A DNA stretch of 64,000 nt from Hyunsoonleella jejuensis (GTDB lineage Bacteria; Bacteroidota; Bacteroidia; Flavobacteriales; Flavobacteriaceae), in the NCBI RefSeq assembly GCF_900111025.1, contig NZ_FOFN01000002.1, forward strand, positions 62,001 through 126,000, in the 5' to 3' direction. The notes below the pieces were generated by a model, which saw nothing but the letters and a program-made list of their open reading frames with translations, was not told the origin of the DNA and made no database searches. The position numbers and the translations under genes were made by a program. Shown piece after piece: positions 1-7,866 of the stretch (its first letter is position 1; each line of letters opens with the position of its first letter).

Positions 1-326
1 GACAGCAGTTTATCTACTTGATTTTTGATATCTTTCTCCGTTTGCTTAGAATCAACAAATGATTTTTCAAAAACTACAGAACTTTGTAAAGCTTTTATGT
101 TTCTGGAATTCAAGGCTTTGACCAACTGAAATTCATAAGTTTTACGGGCGTCATAATTTTGTGTCACACCAACAACCAATATTTTTTCAGGAATAAATGT
201 TTGGAAATCAGGATTTTTCCAAGTTGTATTTAATTTTGTTGAAGAACAGCTTAGTGCTATTACCATTAAAATAAAGATAAATACATTATTGGTTATTATT
301 AGTAAATAATTAAATAGCGTTTTCAT
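1..326 (-). CDS. Lipoprotein, 3' part missing (runs off the window)
   Basis: The reading frame is open from an ATG at 326 down to base 1, about 108 residues. It starts with a hydrophobic signal segment ending in a lipobox (ALSC, Cys near residue 27), so it is predicted to be a membrane-anchored lipoprotein. The mature start (WKNPDFQTF, then KILVVGVTQN and ARKTYEFQL) closely parallels the neighbouring lipoprotein at 310-975 (WKNPDILSY, KVLLVGMTSN, ARQKFEKQL), so the two are tandem paralogues. Its start codon lies inside the end of the upstream gene in another frame (17-nt overlap), which suggests translational coupling. The function is unknown, and the C-terminus lies outside the window. Confidence 0.75.
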   Translation of the reverse strand, partial: MKTLFNYLLIITNNVFIFILMVIALSCSSTKLNTTWKNPDFQTFIPEKILVVGVTQNYDARKTYEFQLVKALNSRNIKALQSSVVFEKSFVDSKQTEKDIKNQVDKLL

Positions 327-975
327 TTAGATTATGCTCTAAAAACATTGGACTTATAAGTTGCTGTTCTTCTAAAACTACTATAACAAGCCTTACATAA
401 TCGTTTACGCTTTCAACAACATTTTGTGGATCCATAATATCTATATAACCCTTCCAGATAAGTTCTTTGTCTTTGGTAGGGCAAATACAGTACATGGATG
501 TTTCGGTATGGTAAACAGTATATTCTTCGTAATAATCTGGATTATAATAAGCGTCTTGATGTTTCAAGTAATCTTCATTAAACTTCTTGTATGTTGCATC
601 AAAATCATCAAAATCTTTTTTGTATTGAATTTTATCTTCAACACCAATAACTTTGGTAAACAAAATAGTATCAAAGCCATCATTAATAAGTTTTGCTTCA
701 AGGCTTTTCAATTCTTCTTCAGTCTTTTTTTCAACTACAAATGTCGGTTCAAAAAAGTTTAAACTCATCACAGATGTGATACCCCTTAACGCAAGTTCAT
801 CCTGTAATTGTTTTTCGAATTTTTGTCTAGCTTCAAGGTTCGAAGTCATACCAACCAACAAAACTTTGTTCGGACTATAGGATAGTATATCTGGGTTTTT
901 CCAATAGTCAACCAATTCAGCCGAAGAACAACTAAATAACAGTAAACATACTAATGTTATAGATATTACTTTCAT
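310..975 (-). CDS. Lipoprotein of unknown function (paralogue of the preceding gene)
   Basis: A protein of about 221 residues when started at ATG 975. That start gives a short signal peptide with lipobox LLFSC (Cys16). A longer start at 1029 would add 18 polar residues before the signal peptide and overlap the upstream gene, so I reject it. After the lipobox come WKNP and a VLLVGMTSN strand, an alternating helix/strand pattern, then an acidic Tyr-rich middle section (YYNPDYYEEY). It probably faces the periplasm or the inner side of the outer membrane. It sits at the end of the transcription unit that begins with hsp20. No enzymatic motif is recognised. Confidence 0.8.
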   Translation of the reverse strand: MKVISITLVCLLLFSCSSAELVDYWKNPDILSYSPNKVLLVGMTSNLEARQKFEKQLQDELALRGITSVMSLNFFEPTFVVEKKTEEELKSLEAKLINDGFDTILFTKVIGVEDKIQYKKDFDDFDATYKKFNEDYLKHQDAYYNPDYYEEYTVYHTETSMYCICPTKDKELIWKGYIDIMDPQNVVESVNDYVRLVIVVLEEQQLISPMFLEHNLNENAI

Positions 976-988
976 TTTACTAGCCTGA

Positions 989-1432
989 TTATTGGAGTAG
1001 TTTTTTTTGTTTTTTGTCTTTAATAACACCTTTAACCATGGTAAATAATTCTCGTTTTAAGGTTCTGTAATTGTTTAGAAACTCACCAATAGAAATAATG
1101 AGCTTACTATGTTTTTCTTTGTATGCCTTTTCTAATTCTATTTGGTTAATGCCATCTACCATTATGGTAAGTTCTCTTTCATGTTCCTTAACAGTTTCTA
1201 TTAATTCATTAGTCTGTTTTTCAACCTTACTCAATTGGGTTACTAAATCTTTACTCTTATTAAAATGTTTAGAATCGATAAGCTGAAGTGTGTATGATTT
1301 TATTAAATCGTTAAAAAACAGTTGTTCGTCCTTTGCGAATTCTAGTTCAGACAACCATTTTTTTGAGGCGTTATGCATGGTCTCAGTACTTAACCACGCC
1401 ACGTATTTTTTATTTATTTTTTTTGCTTCCAT
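989..1432 (-). CDS. Hypothetical cytoplasmic coiled-coil protein
   Basis: A protein of 147 residues with no signal peptide or membrane segment. It is rich in Lys and Glu, and heptad-like stretches (residues about 60-125) predict a mostly alpha-helical coiled coil. It lies between hsp20 (stop at 1501) and two lipoprotein genes (next start at 975, 13 nt away), so it is probably co-transcribed with them. A strong stem-loop (1450-1486) separates it from hsp20, which could lower or separately stabilise its part of the message. I do not recognise the family. Confidence 0.65.
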   Translation of the reverse strand: MEAKKINKKYVAWLSTETMHNASKKWLSELEFAKDEQLFFNDLIKSYTLQLIDSKHFNKSKDLVTQLSKVEKQTNELIETVKEHERELTIMVDGINQIELEKAYKEKHSKLIISIGEFLNNYRTLKRELFTMVKGVIKDKKQKKLLQ

Positions 1433-1449
1433 GATTTAAAATTTGAAGA

Positions 1450-1486
1450 GCAGAAAGCGTTACATTATAAGCATAACGCTTTCTGC
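1450..1486 (-). terminator. Intercistronic stem-loop 3' of hsp20
   Basis: A perfect 13-bp inverted repeat (arms GCAGAAAGCGTTA and TAACGCTTTCTGC) with an 11-nt loop sits 15 nt after the hsp20 stop codon and 18 nt before the next start. The sequence after it on the minus strand is only weakly T-rich, so it is more likely an attenuator or 3'-end stabiliser than a full terminator. Confidence 0.6.
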
Positions 1487-1500
1487 CCGAGGGAGATTAA

Positions 1501-2022
1501 TTAATCAATTTTAATGACTTTTTTAGCAGGCTCTTCTAGATTTGCTTCTTCTCTTTTAAGTAATTTCACTTTTAAAATACCGTTTTTGTAAGTTGCTTTT
1601 ACGTCTTGATTTAAATCCACTGAAGGTGGAAGCATCATTGATCTTTTAAAAGATTTATAACTAAATTCCTGTCTAGAATACTCATCTTCACTTTCTTCTT
1701 TTTCTAGTTCTTTTTGTCCGCTAACATGTAAAACATCATCTTCAATAGTTACTTCAAAATCTTTTTTATTAAATCCTGGAGCTGCTAATTCTATTTCAAA
1801 ATCATCTTTGTGTTCTTTTACATTTACAGCAGGCATCAAACTATCGTCCTCAAAGAAATCATCCTTAAAAATATCATCAAACCTTACGATATCATTTAAG
1901 TTAGAAGGGAATAATCTACCACCCCAAGGTCTCAACAAATTGTTGCTCCATGGAGTTAATAATTGGTTCTCAAATGGCAACAAACCATTTCTTTTTCTTC
2001 TGCGTTTTGTTAATGTAGCCAT
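1501..2022 (-). CDS. Hsp20 / alpha-crystallin small heat-shock protein
   Basis: A protein of 173 residues. A basic N-terminal arm (about 1-60) is followed by an alpha-crystallin domain (about 62-155) with the family motif around NGILKV, and a C-terminal extension carrying the I-x-I tail motif (IKI). These proteins are ATP-independent holdases that form oligomers and keep unfolding proteins soluble in the cytoplasm. The gene has its own island-type promoter (operator 2090-2101), and the predicted transcript starts about 32 nt before the ATG. Hsp20 next to universal stress proteins is a common pairing in low-oxygen or dormancy regulons. Confidence 0.95.
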   Translation of the reverse strand: MATLTKRRRKRNGLLPFENQLLTPWSNNLLRPWGGRLFPSNLNDIVRFDDIFKDDFFEDDSLMPAVNVKEHKDDFEIELAAPGFNKKDFEVTIEDDVLHVSGQKELEKEESEDEYSRQEFSYKSFKRSMMLPPSVDLNQDVKATYKNGILKVKLLKREEANLEEPAKKVIKID

Positions 2023-2058
2023 GATACATATTTTTAGGTTAAACTTATTTTTTATTAC

Positions 2059-2101
2059 TAAATATATTTACTTATATAAGTTTCTACAATGATATATATC
2101 A
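2059..2101 (-). promoter_or_regulatory. Island promoter of hsp20 (CRP/FNR-type operator plus -7 box)
   Basis: The perfect palindrome TGATATATATCA (2090-2101) is followed in the direction of transcription by 23 bp and then TATATTTA (2066-2059), a Bacteroidota-type -7 element. The predicted start is near 2054, which puts the operator centre at about -41.5. It has the same layout as 12 other promoters in the island. Confidence 0.78.
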
Positions 2102-2140
2102 GTCTGTTAGCTTCGATGTAAAGTATTTTTTTAAAATTAT

Positions 2141-2557
2141 TTAGTCTGTTATCACACTTTCTAGATACTGAAACAACCTAAATTTTAGATTGTTAATTTC
2201 GCTGTGATGCTTAAACTGTTGGTGTTCCATCTCATCATGTTTTCTTGTAAAAAAAGTGTCGCAGGCCAAGTCATCACATTCCATTTTATTTTGAATATGA
2301 TGCGCATGTGATTTCAATGCGGTAAGTAGGGTATCGGTGTTTTTATTCGCTGTATTTATCTCATGTTTAAACGCAGTAAGTCTTTCATACAGGTTCATTA
2401 TATTGGGCTTAAAAATGGCCCTATCCAGTAAAATATTTAAAAAATCTAGTTCGAATTTTAAATTTTCAAGCTTAGCAATAGCGCTTGCTGTATTATACTG
2501 TAATTCTTCAAACGATTTATCGCGATTGAAGCTTTTATACGTTTCTAGTGTTTCCAT
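2141..2557 (-). CDS. Hypothetical helical protein, last gene of the USP operon
   Basis: A protein of 138 residues, predicted all-helical, with no signal peptide. The C-terminal half is rich in His (AHHIQNK, EHQQFKHHSEI) and has two nearby Cys/Asp positions (MECDDLACD), which might bind metal, though no known motif is complete. The start codon lies 10 nt after the stop of the beta-CASP gene, so it is the last gene of the operon that begins with the universal stress protein at 8715. Function unknown. Confidence 0.7.
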   Translation of the reverse strand: METLETYKSFNRDKSFEELQYNTASAIAKLENLKFELDFLNILLDRAIFKPNIMNLYERLTAFKHEINTANKNTDTLLTALKSHAHHIQNKMECDDLACDTFFTRKHDEMEHQQFKHHSEINNLKFRLFQYLESVITD

Positions 2558-2567
2558 AGTCTTTTTA

Positions 2568-3941
2568 TTAAAGCATTACTTTTTCAATATCGGTGAGTTT
2601 TGGTATGGTTACATTCCAACCAAAAAGGTTTTTTATTTTAGAACGAAAAGCATCTAAAGCCATTGGCTCACCATGAACTAAAAACACCTGTTCTGGAATA
2701 TTCTTAATGTTGCTCATCCAGTTTAGTAGCTCGTTTTGGTCGGCATGCGCCGATAAACTTTCTATATGCTTAATGGTTGCTTTTACGGGATAATATTTAC
2801 CAAAAAAGCGTACTTCATGAGCGCCTTCCTGTAACTGCCTTCCTCTTGTACCCTCGGCTTGATACCCTACCAGTAACACTGTTGTTGAAGGTTCGTCTAT
2901 AAGTTGCTGCAAATAGGTTAATACACGACCGCCAGTTACCATGCCACTTCCCGCAATAATTATTTTACTTCTTTTATCATCAATAGTTTCCCAAGTTTCT
3001 CTATAAGATTCTATAATATTTATATGGTTGCACATGGCATTATAATCTGCCATAGATAATTTGTGCCACTTGGGGAAACGCTGAAACACTTCTAAAACAT
3101 TATTGCCCATAGGGCTATCTATAAAAATAGGGATGTTTGGTATTTTATTCTTTTTATAGAGTTTCCAGAGTAAATACATGAGTGTTTGTAAACGTTCTAC
3201 GGCAAAACTCGGGATGATTAAGTTTCCTTTTTTATGTATGGTTTCCTTAATTAGTTCTGTTAGAACAGCTTCAATATCTTGTTTTGGGTGCAATTTATTG
3301 CCGTAAGTGCTTTCAATACATAAAATATCGGCCCATTCAGGTTTTTTAGGATCTTCTAATAAATAATCGTTTGGCCTGCCAACGTCTCCTGAAAAGACAA
3401 ACCGTTTTCCGTTTATATCCAATTCAATAAACGTAGCACCTATAATATGCCCATTATACTGAAAACGATACGAGATGTTTTCTGAAAGTAAAATCCATTT
3501 ATTAGGCATTTCTACTTGAAATCTATTTACCGTTTTTTCTGCTTCGTACTTGGTGTAAAATGGCAACGCAGGATTATGTTTAGTGTATTTTTCCTTATTC
3601 GCCTTTTTAGCTTCTTCTTCATGGATTTTGGCACTGTCTTTTAAAATAATTTCGGCAATGGCTAGAGTAGGAGCAGTACCTATAATTTTACCAGCGAAGC
3701 CTTGCTTTAGAAGCCTGGGTAAATAACCAACATGATCTAAATGCCCATGCGTTAGCAACACCACATCAACACGCTTTACATCAATAGGTAGATTGCTCCA
3801 ATTAAGTTCGCGTAACTCTTTTAGACCTTGAAACATGCCACAGTCTACCAATATATTTTTTTCTGAAGTTTCTATCAGAAATTTAGAGCCTGTAACAACA
3901 CCAGCAGCTCCCAAAAAATTAATTCTGGCAAAGTTTTCCAT
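2568..3941 (-). CDS. MBL-fold, beta-CASP RNA-specificity metallo-hydrolase
   Basis: A protein of 457 residues. The metallo-beta-lactamase core carries the zinc motif H65-x-H67-x-D69-H70 (HGHLDH), a further metal Asp in FSGDVG, a beta-CASP insertion, and late His motifs in SAHAD and VHGEP near the C-terminus. This is the CPSF-73/YSH1-like group, whose characterised members are RNA endo- or exonucleases acting on single-stranded RNA. It is cytoplasmic. It lies in the universal stress protein operon, 10 nt after the ATP-cone/nuclease gene. In other bacteria the same family is also found beside USPs, which suggests RNA turnover or stasis control under stress. The family is secure; the RNA substrate is inferred. 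Confidence 0.92.
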   Translation of the reverse strand: MENFARINFLGAAGVVTGSKFLIETSEKNILVDCGMFQGLKELRELNWSNLPIDVKRVDVVLLTHGHLDHVGYLPRLLKQGFAGKIIGTAPTLAIAEIILKDSAKIHEEEAKKANKEKYTKHNPALPFYTKYEAEKTVNRFQVEMPNKWILLSENISYRFQYNGHIIGATFIELDINGKRFVFSGDVGRPNDYLLEDPKKPEWADILCIESTYGNKLHPKQDIEAVLTELIKETIHKKGNLIIPSFAVERLQTLMYLLWKLYKKNKIPNIPIFIDSPMGNNVLEVFQRFPKWHKLSMADYNAMCNHINIIESYRETWETIDDKRSKIIIAGSGMVTGGRVLTYLQQLIDEPSTTVLLVGYQAEGTRGRQLQEGAHEVRFFGKYYPVKATIKHIESLSAHADQNELLNWMSNIKNIPEQVFLVHGEPMALDAFRSKIKNLFGWNVTIPKLTDIEKVML

Positions 3942-3951
3942 AAGTGCTTTT

Positions 3952-4794
3952 TTAAGTGTTACATAACATTTTTATCTCGTTCAAAATTCTTTCCTTTCTC
4001 GTTTCAGAAACTCCTAAATGGTCTAGATAAAAAGCATCGCCTATTAATTCTCTGCATAAAACCACATCTCTACTTAACAAAAATTGTTTTTCTCTATTGG
4101 TTAGCAATGTTGACACTGTAATTGGATATAACCCTAGGCGATCTATCCTGTCTTTTAACCCATTATTTTTAGGATGGTCCCAACTTAGTAAATACAGGTC
4201 TACACATGTGCCGTATTGAAGCGCATCTTTGGTGAACCGTGTATTTGTTACAACCCACCCTTTTGTAAGCATTGGTTTGTTTTTTGCGCTTCCGTTCCAT
4301 TGAGATTTTACATCATTGTAGCGCGAGTGTATGTATAGTGGGATTTTAACGTTGCAATTAAGTCCTTCTTCATTATGAAATTTACACTCAACAACAATAG
4401 CTTCGTTGTCTTTTTGTGCTAGAATATCTATTTCGTGTTCTACACAATGGCCTTGTAAAAACTTACCCACTTCGGTTTTATAACCAGAATAATGTAAAAT
4501 AGCACTAATGAAACGTTCAAACGGAAATCCTGTGGGTCCCAACTCATAAATGGCTTTCTTAAGTTTGTATTTTGAAGCTAAATAACTTTTTTGCTTCTTA
4601 AGAAGGGCAAATGCCCTGTTATAGATTTCTTTTGTTGAAATACCATGATATAATTCGTCCCTAACTTTATTTATAATGCTATTTATGGTTTTGCTATCTG
4701 CACCCGTGCGTTTTAAAGATGACTTTAATTTATCCAAAGAAAATTTTACTTTTTTCCCGGATGTTTTAATGATTTCTATAGAATTCGTTTCCAT
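3952..4794 (-). CDS. ATP-cone domain fused to Mrr-type restriction endonuclease fold
   Basis: A protein of 280 residues. The first 90 or so match an ATP-cone, the nucleotide-sensing domain of ribonucleotide reductases and NrdR. The middle (about 100-200) looks like an Mrr-type PD-(D/E)xK nuclease core with D123 (EIDIL) and E136-x-K138 (VECK). The combination suggests a nuclease or DNA-binding effector gated by ATP/dATP level. There is no methyltransferase or specificity subunit nearby, so a classical restriction system is unlikely. It sits inside the USP operon between the eRF1-like gene and the beta-CASP gene with gaps of 23 and 10 nt. Confidence 0.8.
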   Translation of the reverse strand: METNSIEIIKTSGKKVKFSLDKLKSSLKRTGADSKTINSIINKVRDELYHGISTKEIYNRAFALLKKQKSYLASKYKLKKAIYELGPTGFPFERFISAILHYSGYKTEVGKFLQGHCVEHEIDILAQKDNEAIVVECKFHNEEGLNCNVKIPLYIHSRYNDVKSQWNGSAKNKPMLTKGWVVTNTRFTKDALQYGTCVDLYLLSWDHPKNNGLKDRIDRLGLYPITVSTLLTNREKQFLLSRDVVLCRELIGDAFYLDHLGVSETRKERILNEIKMLCNT

Positions 4795-4817
4795 CTTTTG
4801 ATGCTTTCAAATGTCAT

Positions 4818-5237
4818 TTAAGAACTATATATACTATTGACTTTAAAAAAGGTTTCAACCCAAGATTTAATCTGGGGTTTGGTCATACTATCCGATTTTA
4901 CGACATCTTTTACGTTTTCACTTAAATCTTTATAGCGCTTTCCCATATACTTATATAATTTGGAACAGGCTTCCGCAGGGCCAAACAATACTATGGCATT
5001 TGCTTTTTGAATTTCTAGGATTATTGCCTCGAAATATCTTTTAAGCTGATGTTTTTCGCGTTCTAAATATTTGCTGTCTTGAACCACATCTTGAGGCCCT
5101 CCTTTTAATCGTGTGCCTGAGCCGCCATGAATTCGAAAATCTTCTATGTTAGACAATAGGGTACTTACACTTGTTTTTCCGTTATGGATTGTAACTATAA
5201 TAGCCTTTTTTTTATCCAGCCATACACCTGTTTTCAT
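4818..5237 (-). CDS. Small cytoplasmic protein, possibly eRF1-domain-like
   Basis: A protein of 139 residues with no signal peptide. The N-terminal strand GVWLDKKKAIIV, a Gly-rich loop (GGSGTRLKGG), an 'IVLFGPAEA' strand-loop and the end 'SMTKPQIKSWVETFF' resemble the bacterial/archaeal eRF1-domain proteins often labelled host-attachment or translational-machinery protein. This is a tentative match from motif order. It is 13 nt after a universal stress protein gene and 23 nt before the ATP-cone/nuclease gene, so it belongs to the same operon and could act at ribosomes during stress. Confidence 0.55.
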   Translation of the reverse strand: MKTGVWLDKKKAIIVTIHNGKTSVSTLLSNIEDFRIHGGSGTRLKGGPQDVVQDSKYLEREKHQLKRYFEAIILEIQKANAIVLFGPAEACSKLYKYMGKRYKDLSENVKDVVKSDSMTKPQIKSWVETFFKVNSIYSS

Positions 5238-5250
5238 TTTAATGAGTTGT

Positions 5251-6105
5251 TTAATTTTTTAAATCGTGCATTACCAATAGTGGTATTTTAGTATTATAGC
5301 CAATTACTTTTACTAATGGATGCGATAATATGCTACCAAAAAACAGATGCTTTTTATTGATAAAAGCCACCATATCGCTTTCTCTACTTTCTACAAAACA
5401 ATTAATCGCAGTAGGTATATCCATTTGACTTAGGGTATGGAAGGTATGGTTTGTATTTTTTAAATACTCTTCAAGCAGTTTTTTGTGGTTTTGTTGTTTT
5501 TGACTAAGTGCTGTAGTTTTTGAAACATGCAATACTTTAATTGACGCATCACACTTTTTTGCTAAATCGATTAGATGATTTAATTCTCTTCTTTTAAATG
5601 GCGTTTTATAGCCGGTGGGGAAAACAATTTCCTTTGGTAGTTCAAGTTTAGCTGTTTCTGGTACTACAATTACGGGGCAATGCCTTATTTTTTCCATAAC
5701 CTCTATTGCTACTGTACCAAATATTTTATTTCTGGAGGCTGTTTTGCCTTTTGTACCCATAACCACCATTTCTATGTCTTTTGCTTCAACTATGGTTTTT
5801 ATACCCTCAACAATACTGTTAAACGTAGAAATCGTTGTGAAATGGTGTTTTGGGTTTTTATAATCTCTTAAAGCAATCATATCTAAAACTTTAGCCAACC
5901 CATTTTCAGAATCTAATTTTACGGTTTCATACATTTCGCTACCAGGTTGCATGTTCATTAACGATTCCATAATATTAGATGTAGCGCTAAAGACATTAAG
6001 GATATAAAATTCGCACTGTTCTTTTTTATATAATTCTAAGGCATAGGTAATGGCATGCCACGCGTTCTTGGAAAAATCTGTCGGGAATAGTATTTTACGT
6101 TTCAT
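5251..6105 (-). CDS. Universal stress protein, tandem UspA domains
   Basis: A protein of 284 residues with two UspA folds (about 1-150 and 155-284). The first begins with the usual KRKILFPTDFS strand and contains the ATP-binding signature G-x2-G-x9-G-T (GTKGK...FGT) ahead of PVIVVP. The second domain lacks that signature. Family members bind ATP or act as stress scaffolds in the cytoplasm. It is the fourth USP of the operon from 8715. A 60-nt gap separates it from the USP before it, the longest gap in this operon, and I see no island-type operator there. Confidence 0.92.
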   Translation of the reverse strand: MKRKILFPTDFSKNAWHAITYALELYKKEQCEFYILNVFSATSNIMESLMNMQPGSEMYETVKLDSENGLAKVLDMIALRDYKNPKHHFTTISTFNSIVEGIKTIVEAKDIEMVVMGTKGKTASRNKIFGTVAIEVMEKIRHCPVIVVPETAKLELPKEIVFPTGYKTPFKRRELNHLIDLAKKCDASIKVLHVSKTTALSQKQQNHKKLLEEYLKNTNHTFHTLSQMDIPTAINCFVESRESDMVAFINKKHLFFGSILSHPLVKVIGYNTKIPLLVMHDLKN

Positions 6106-6165
6106 GATATTTTGCTAATTCTCTAATTTAACTTACAACTAATAGCGTAATAATTTCCCTTAAAC

Positions 6166-6996
6166 CTATTCTGGTATTACCACAAAAGGCACAATAGGCC
6201 TAAAACCTATTTTTTTAATAATGGGTTCGCGTATTATTTTTTCAATAAAACTACGCTCATAATTTACCATAGCGAGCATGTCTATTTCTAATTCTTCAAT
6301 AAAATCATTTATCTCTTTAGATTTTTTAGCATACTTTGGCATCCAATGCAAACTGTGCTCATAATCTATTAAATGCTCTTGTAATACTTCTAAATTATAC
6401 TCTTGTACATCGTTAAGCTCTTCCTCTTCATTGATGTGTACAATTCTTATTTTAGAGTTGTATAAATCTGCAAATTCTTTCAAGGGCTGTATGTCGTTAT
6501 CGTTATAAAATCTATTAAAATCTGTGGGAAACGCTATTTGCTTCGGCACTACAAAATTGTAATCTTCAGGAACTATTAATATCGGGCAATCTTTTATGTC
6601 GTTTACAATACGCACCGTATTGCTGCCAAAGAAAATCTCTTTAGCACCGGTAGCGCCTTTTGTACCCATAATAATCAAATCAATATTGCATTTTTTAATA
6701 GCAGTTTTTATAGCCTTGTTTAACTCTTCGCCACTTAGTATTATTTCAAAATCATGATTTGCATTGGCATTATTGTTTTCTACAATATCTTTCATTTCCT
6801 CTAACTCCTTTAGAGCATTGGCTTTCATTGTTTTTAACAATTTATTTGAAAGATTAGACATTGCAGATGCCTTTAATGTTGTAGCATTTAAAAGATAAAA
6901 TGAACACTCCTCATCTTTAAAAAGTTTCAATCCGTAACCTATGGAACCCCATGAGTTAGCTGAAAAATCGGTAGGAATTAAAATATGACGTTTCAT
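6166..6996 (-). CDS. Universal stress protein, tandem UspA domains
   Basis: A protein of 276 residues with two UspA-like halves. The first half starts KRHILIPTDFS and keeps the ATP-binding signature G-x2-G-x9-G-S (GTKGA...FGS) around residues 110-125, followed by PILIVP. The second half has an IAFPTDFN strand but no nucleotide loop. It is the third USP of the operon. Its start is 3 nt after the stop of the preceding USP, which suggests tight coupling. It is more diverged and more acidic than its neighbours. Confidence 0.92.
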   Translation of the reverse strand: MKRHILIPTDFSANSWGSIGYGLKLFKDEECSFYLLNATTLKASAMSNLSNKLLKTMKANALKELEEMKDIVENNNANANHDFEIILSGEELNKAIKTAIKKCNIDLIIMGTKGATGAKEIFFGSNTVRIVNDIKDCPILIVPEDYNFVVPKQIAFPTDFNRFYNDNDIQPLKEFADLYNSKIRIVHINEEEELNDVQEYNLEVLQEHLIDYEHSLHWMPKYAKKSKEINDFIEELEIDMLAMVNYERSFIEKIIREPIIKKIGFRPIVPFVVIPE

Positions 6997-6999
6997 TAT

Positions 7000-7851
7000 T
7001 TAAGTTTTAGCCGTTATAGATGGAATAACTAAGAATGGGATATCTAAATGAAATCCTATTTGATTGATTCTTGATTTAAAAAACAGATTTTCAAAAAATG
7101 AATGTTTATTATTTATCATAATCAACAAGTTAATTTTAGCTTTAAGCTGAAAATTTGTGATGGCTGTTGAGACATTCTGATTACGCACGCTATGAAATAT
7201 ATGTGCCGTTTTCTCAAAGCTTTTTTCCAAAATTTGTTTGTGGGCTTTTTGAGCTTCAGACAAATCATAACCATACGAAACATTCAATATATTTATTCTG
7301 GTATTGTAAAGAGAAATCACATCAAAAATAGGTTTTAAGTGATGCTCTTGGTAATGGATCTCATAGTCTGTAGGAAACAAAACCTCATGTGGTTTTTCAA
7401 AACTAAAACCATCTGGAATTGCTATTATGGGGCACTTTACATTTTTAAAAATATGTACAGTGTTTGACCCGAATAAAATCTCTTTCGCGCCAGTAGCGCC
7501 TTTTGTTCCCATTATTATAAAATCAATAACTTTCTCTTGAACAATATCCTTTATTTCAGAAACAAGAGTATTAAAAGCTGCAATGGTTTCTATAGTGTGT
7601 TTTGGGTTATTAAATTCTTTTTGGATGTTAGTTTTAAAATCGTCAAGTTGTTTAAGAGAATTCTCTTTAACGGCATCATATATTCCGAATTGTGCCGGCT
7701 CTACCAACACATATTCTACATGATAAATTGCTGGCGTGTATGTGTTTAAAAGGTAAAACGTACATGTTTCATTCTTAAAAAGTTGTAGCGCATACGTTAT
7801 GGCACACCAAGAATTATCGGAAAAATCGGTAGGAAGAAGTATTTTTTTCAT
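7000..7851 (-). CDS. Universal stress protein, tandem UspA domains
   Basis: A protein of 283 residues, two UspA folds. Domain 1 (KKILLPTDFS ... GTKGA ... FGS ... PIIAIP) has the full G-x2-G-x9-G-S nucleotide signature, while domain 2 (VLFPTDYE) does not. It is the second gene of the operon, 15 nt after the first USP, and is followed after 3 nt by the next one. Domain-1 similarity to the copy at 6166-6996 (both GTKGATGAKEI) suggests these two are the most recent duplicates of the group. Confidence 0.93.
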   Translation of the reverse strand: MKKILLPTDFSDNSWCAITYALQLFKNETCTFYLLNTYTPAIYHVEYVLVEPAQFGIYDAVKENSLKQLDDFKTNIQKEFNNPKHTIETIAAFNTLVSEIKDIVQEKVIDFIIMGTKGATGAKEILFGSNTVHIFKNVKCPIIAIPDGFSFEKPHEVLFPTDYEIHYQEHHLKPIFDVISLYNTRINILNVSYGYDLSEAQKAHKQILEKSFEKTAHIFHSVRNQNVSTAITNFQLKAKINLLIMINNKHSFFENLFFKSRINQIGFHLDIPFLVIPSITAKT

Positions 7852-7866
7852 GGTGTTAAATTTTAT

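Noticed and set aside
3952-4794. A restriction-modification system around the Mrr-type protein
   Set aside because: There is no methyltransferase or specificity gene nearby, and the ATP-cone fusion within a stress operon points to another role.
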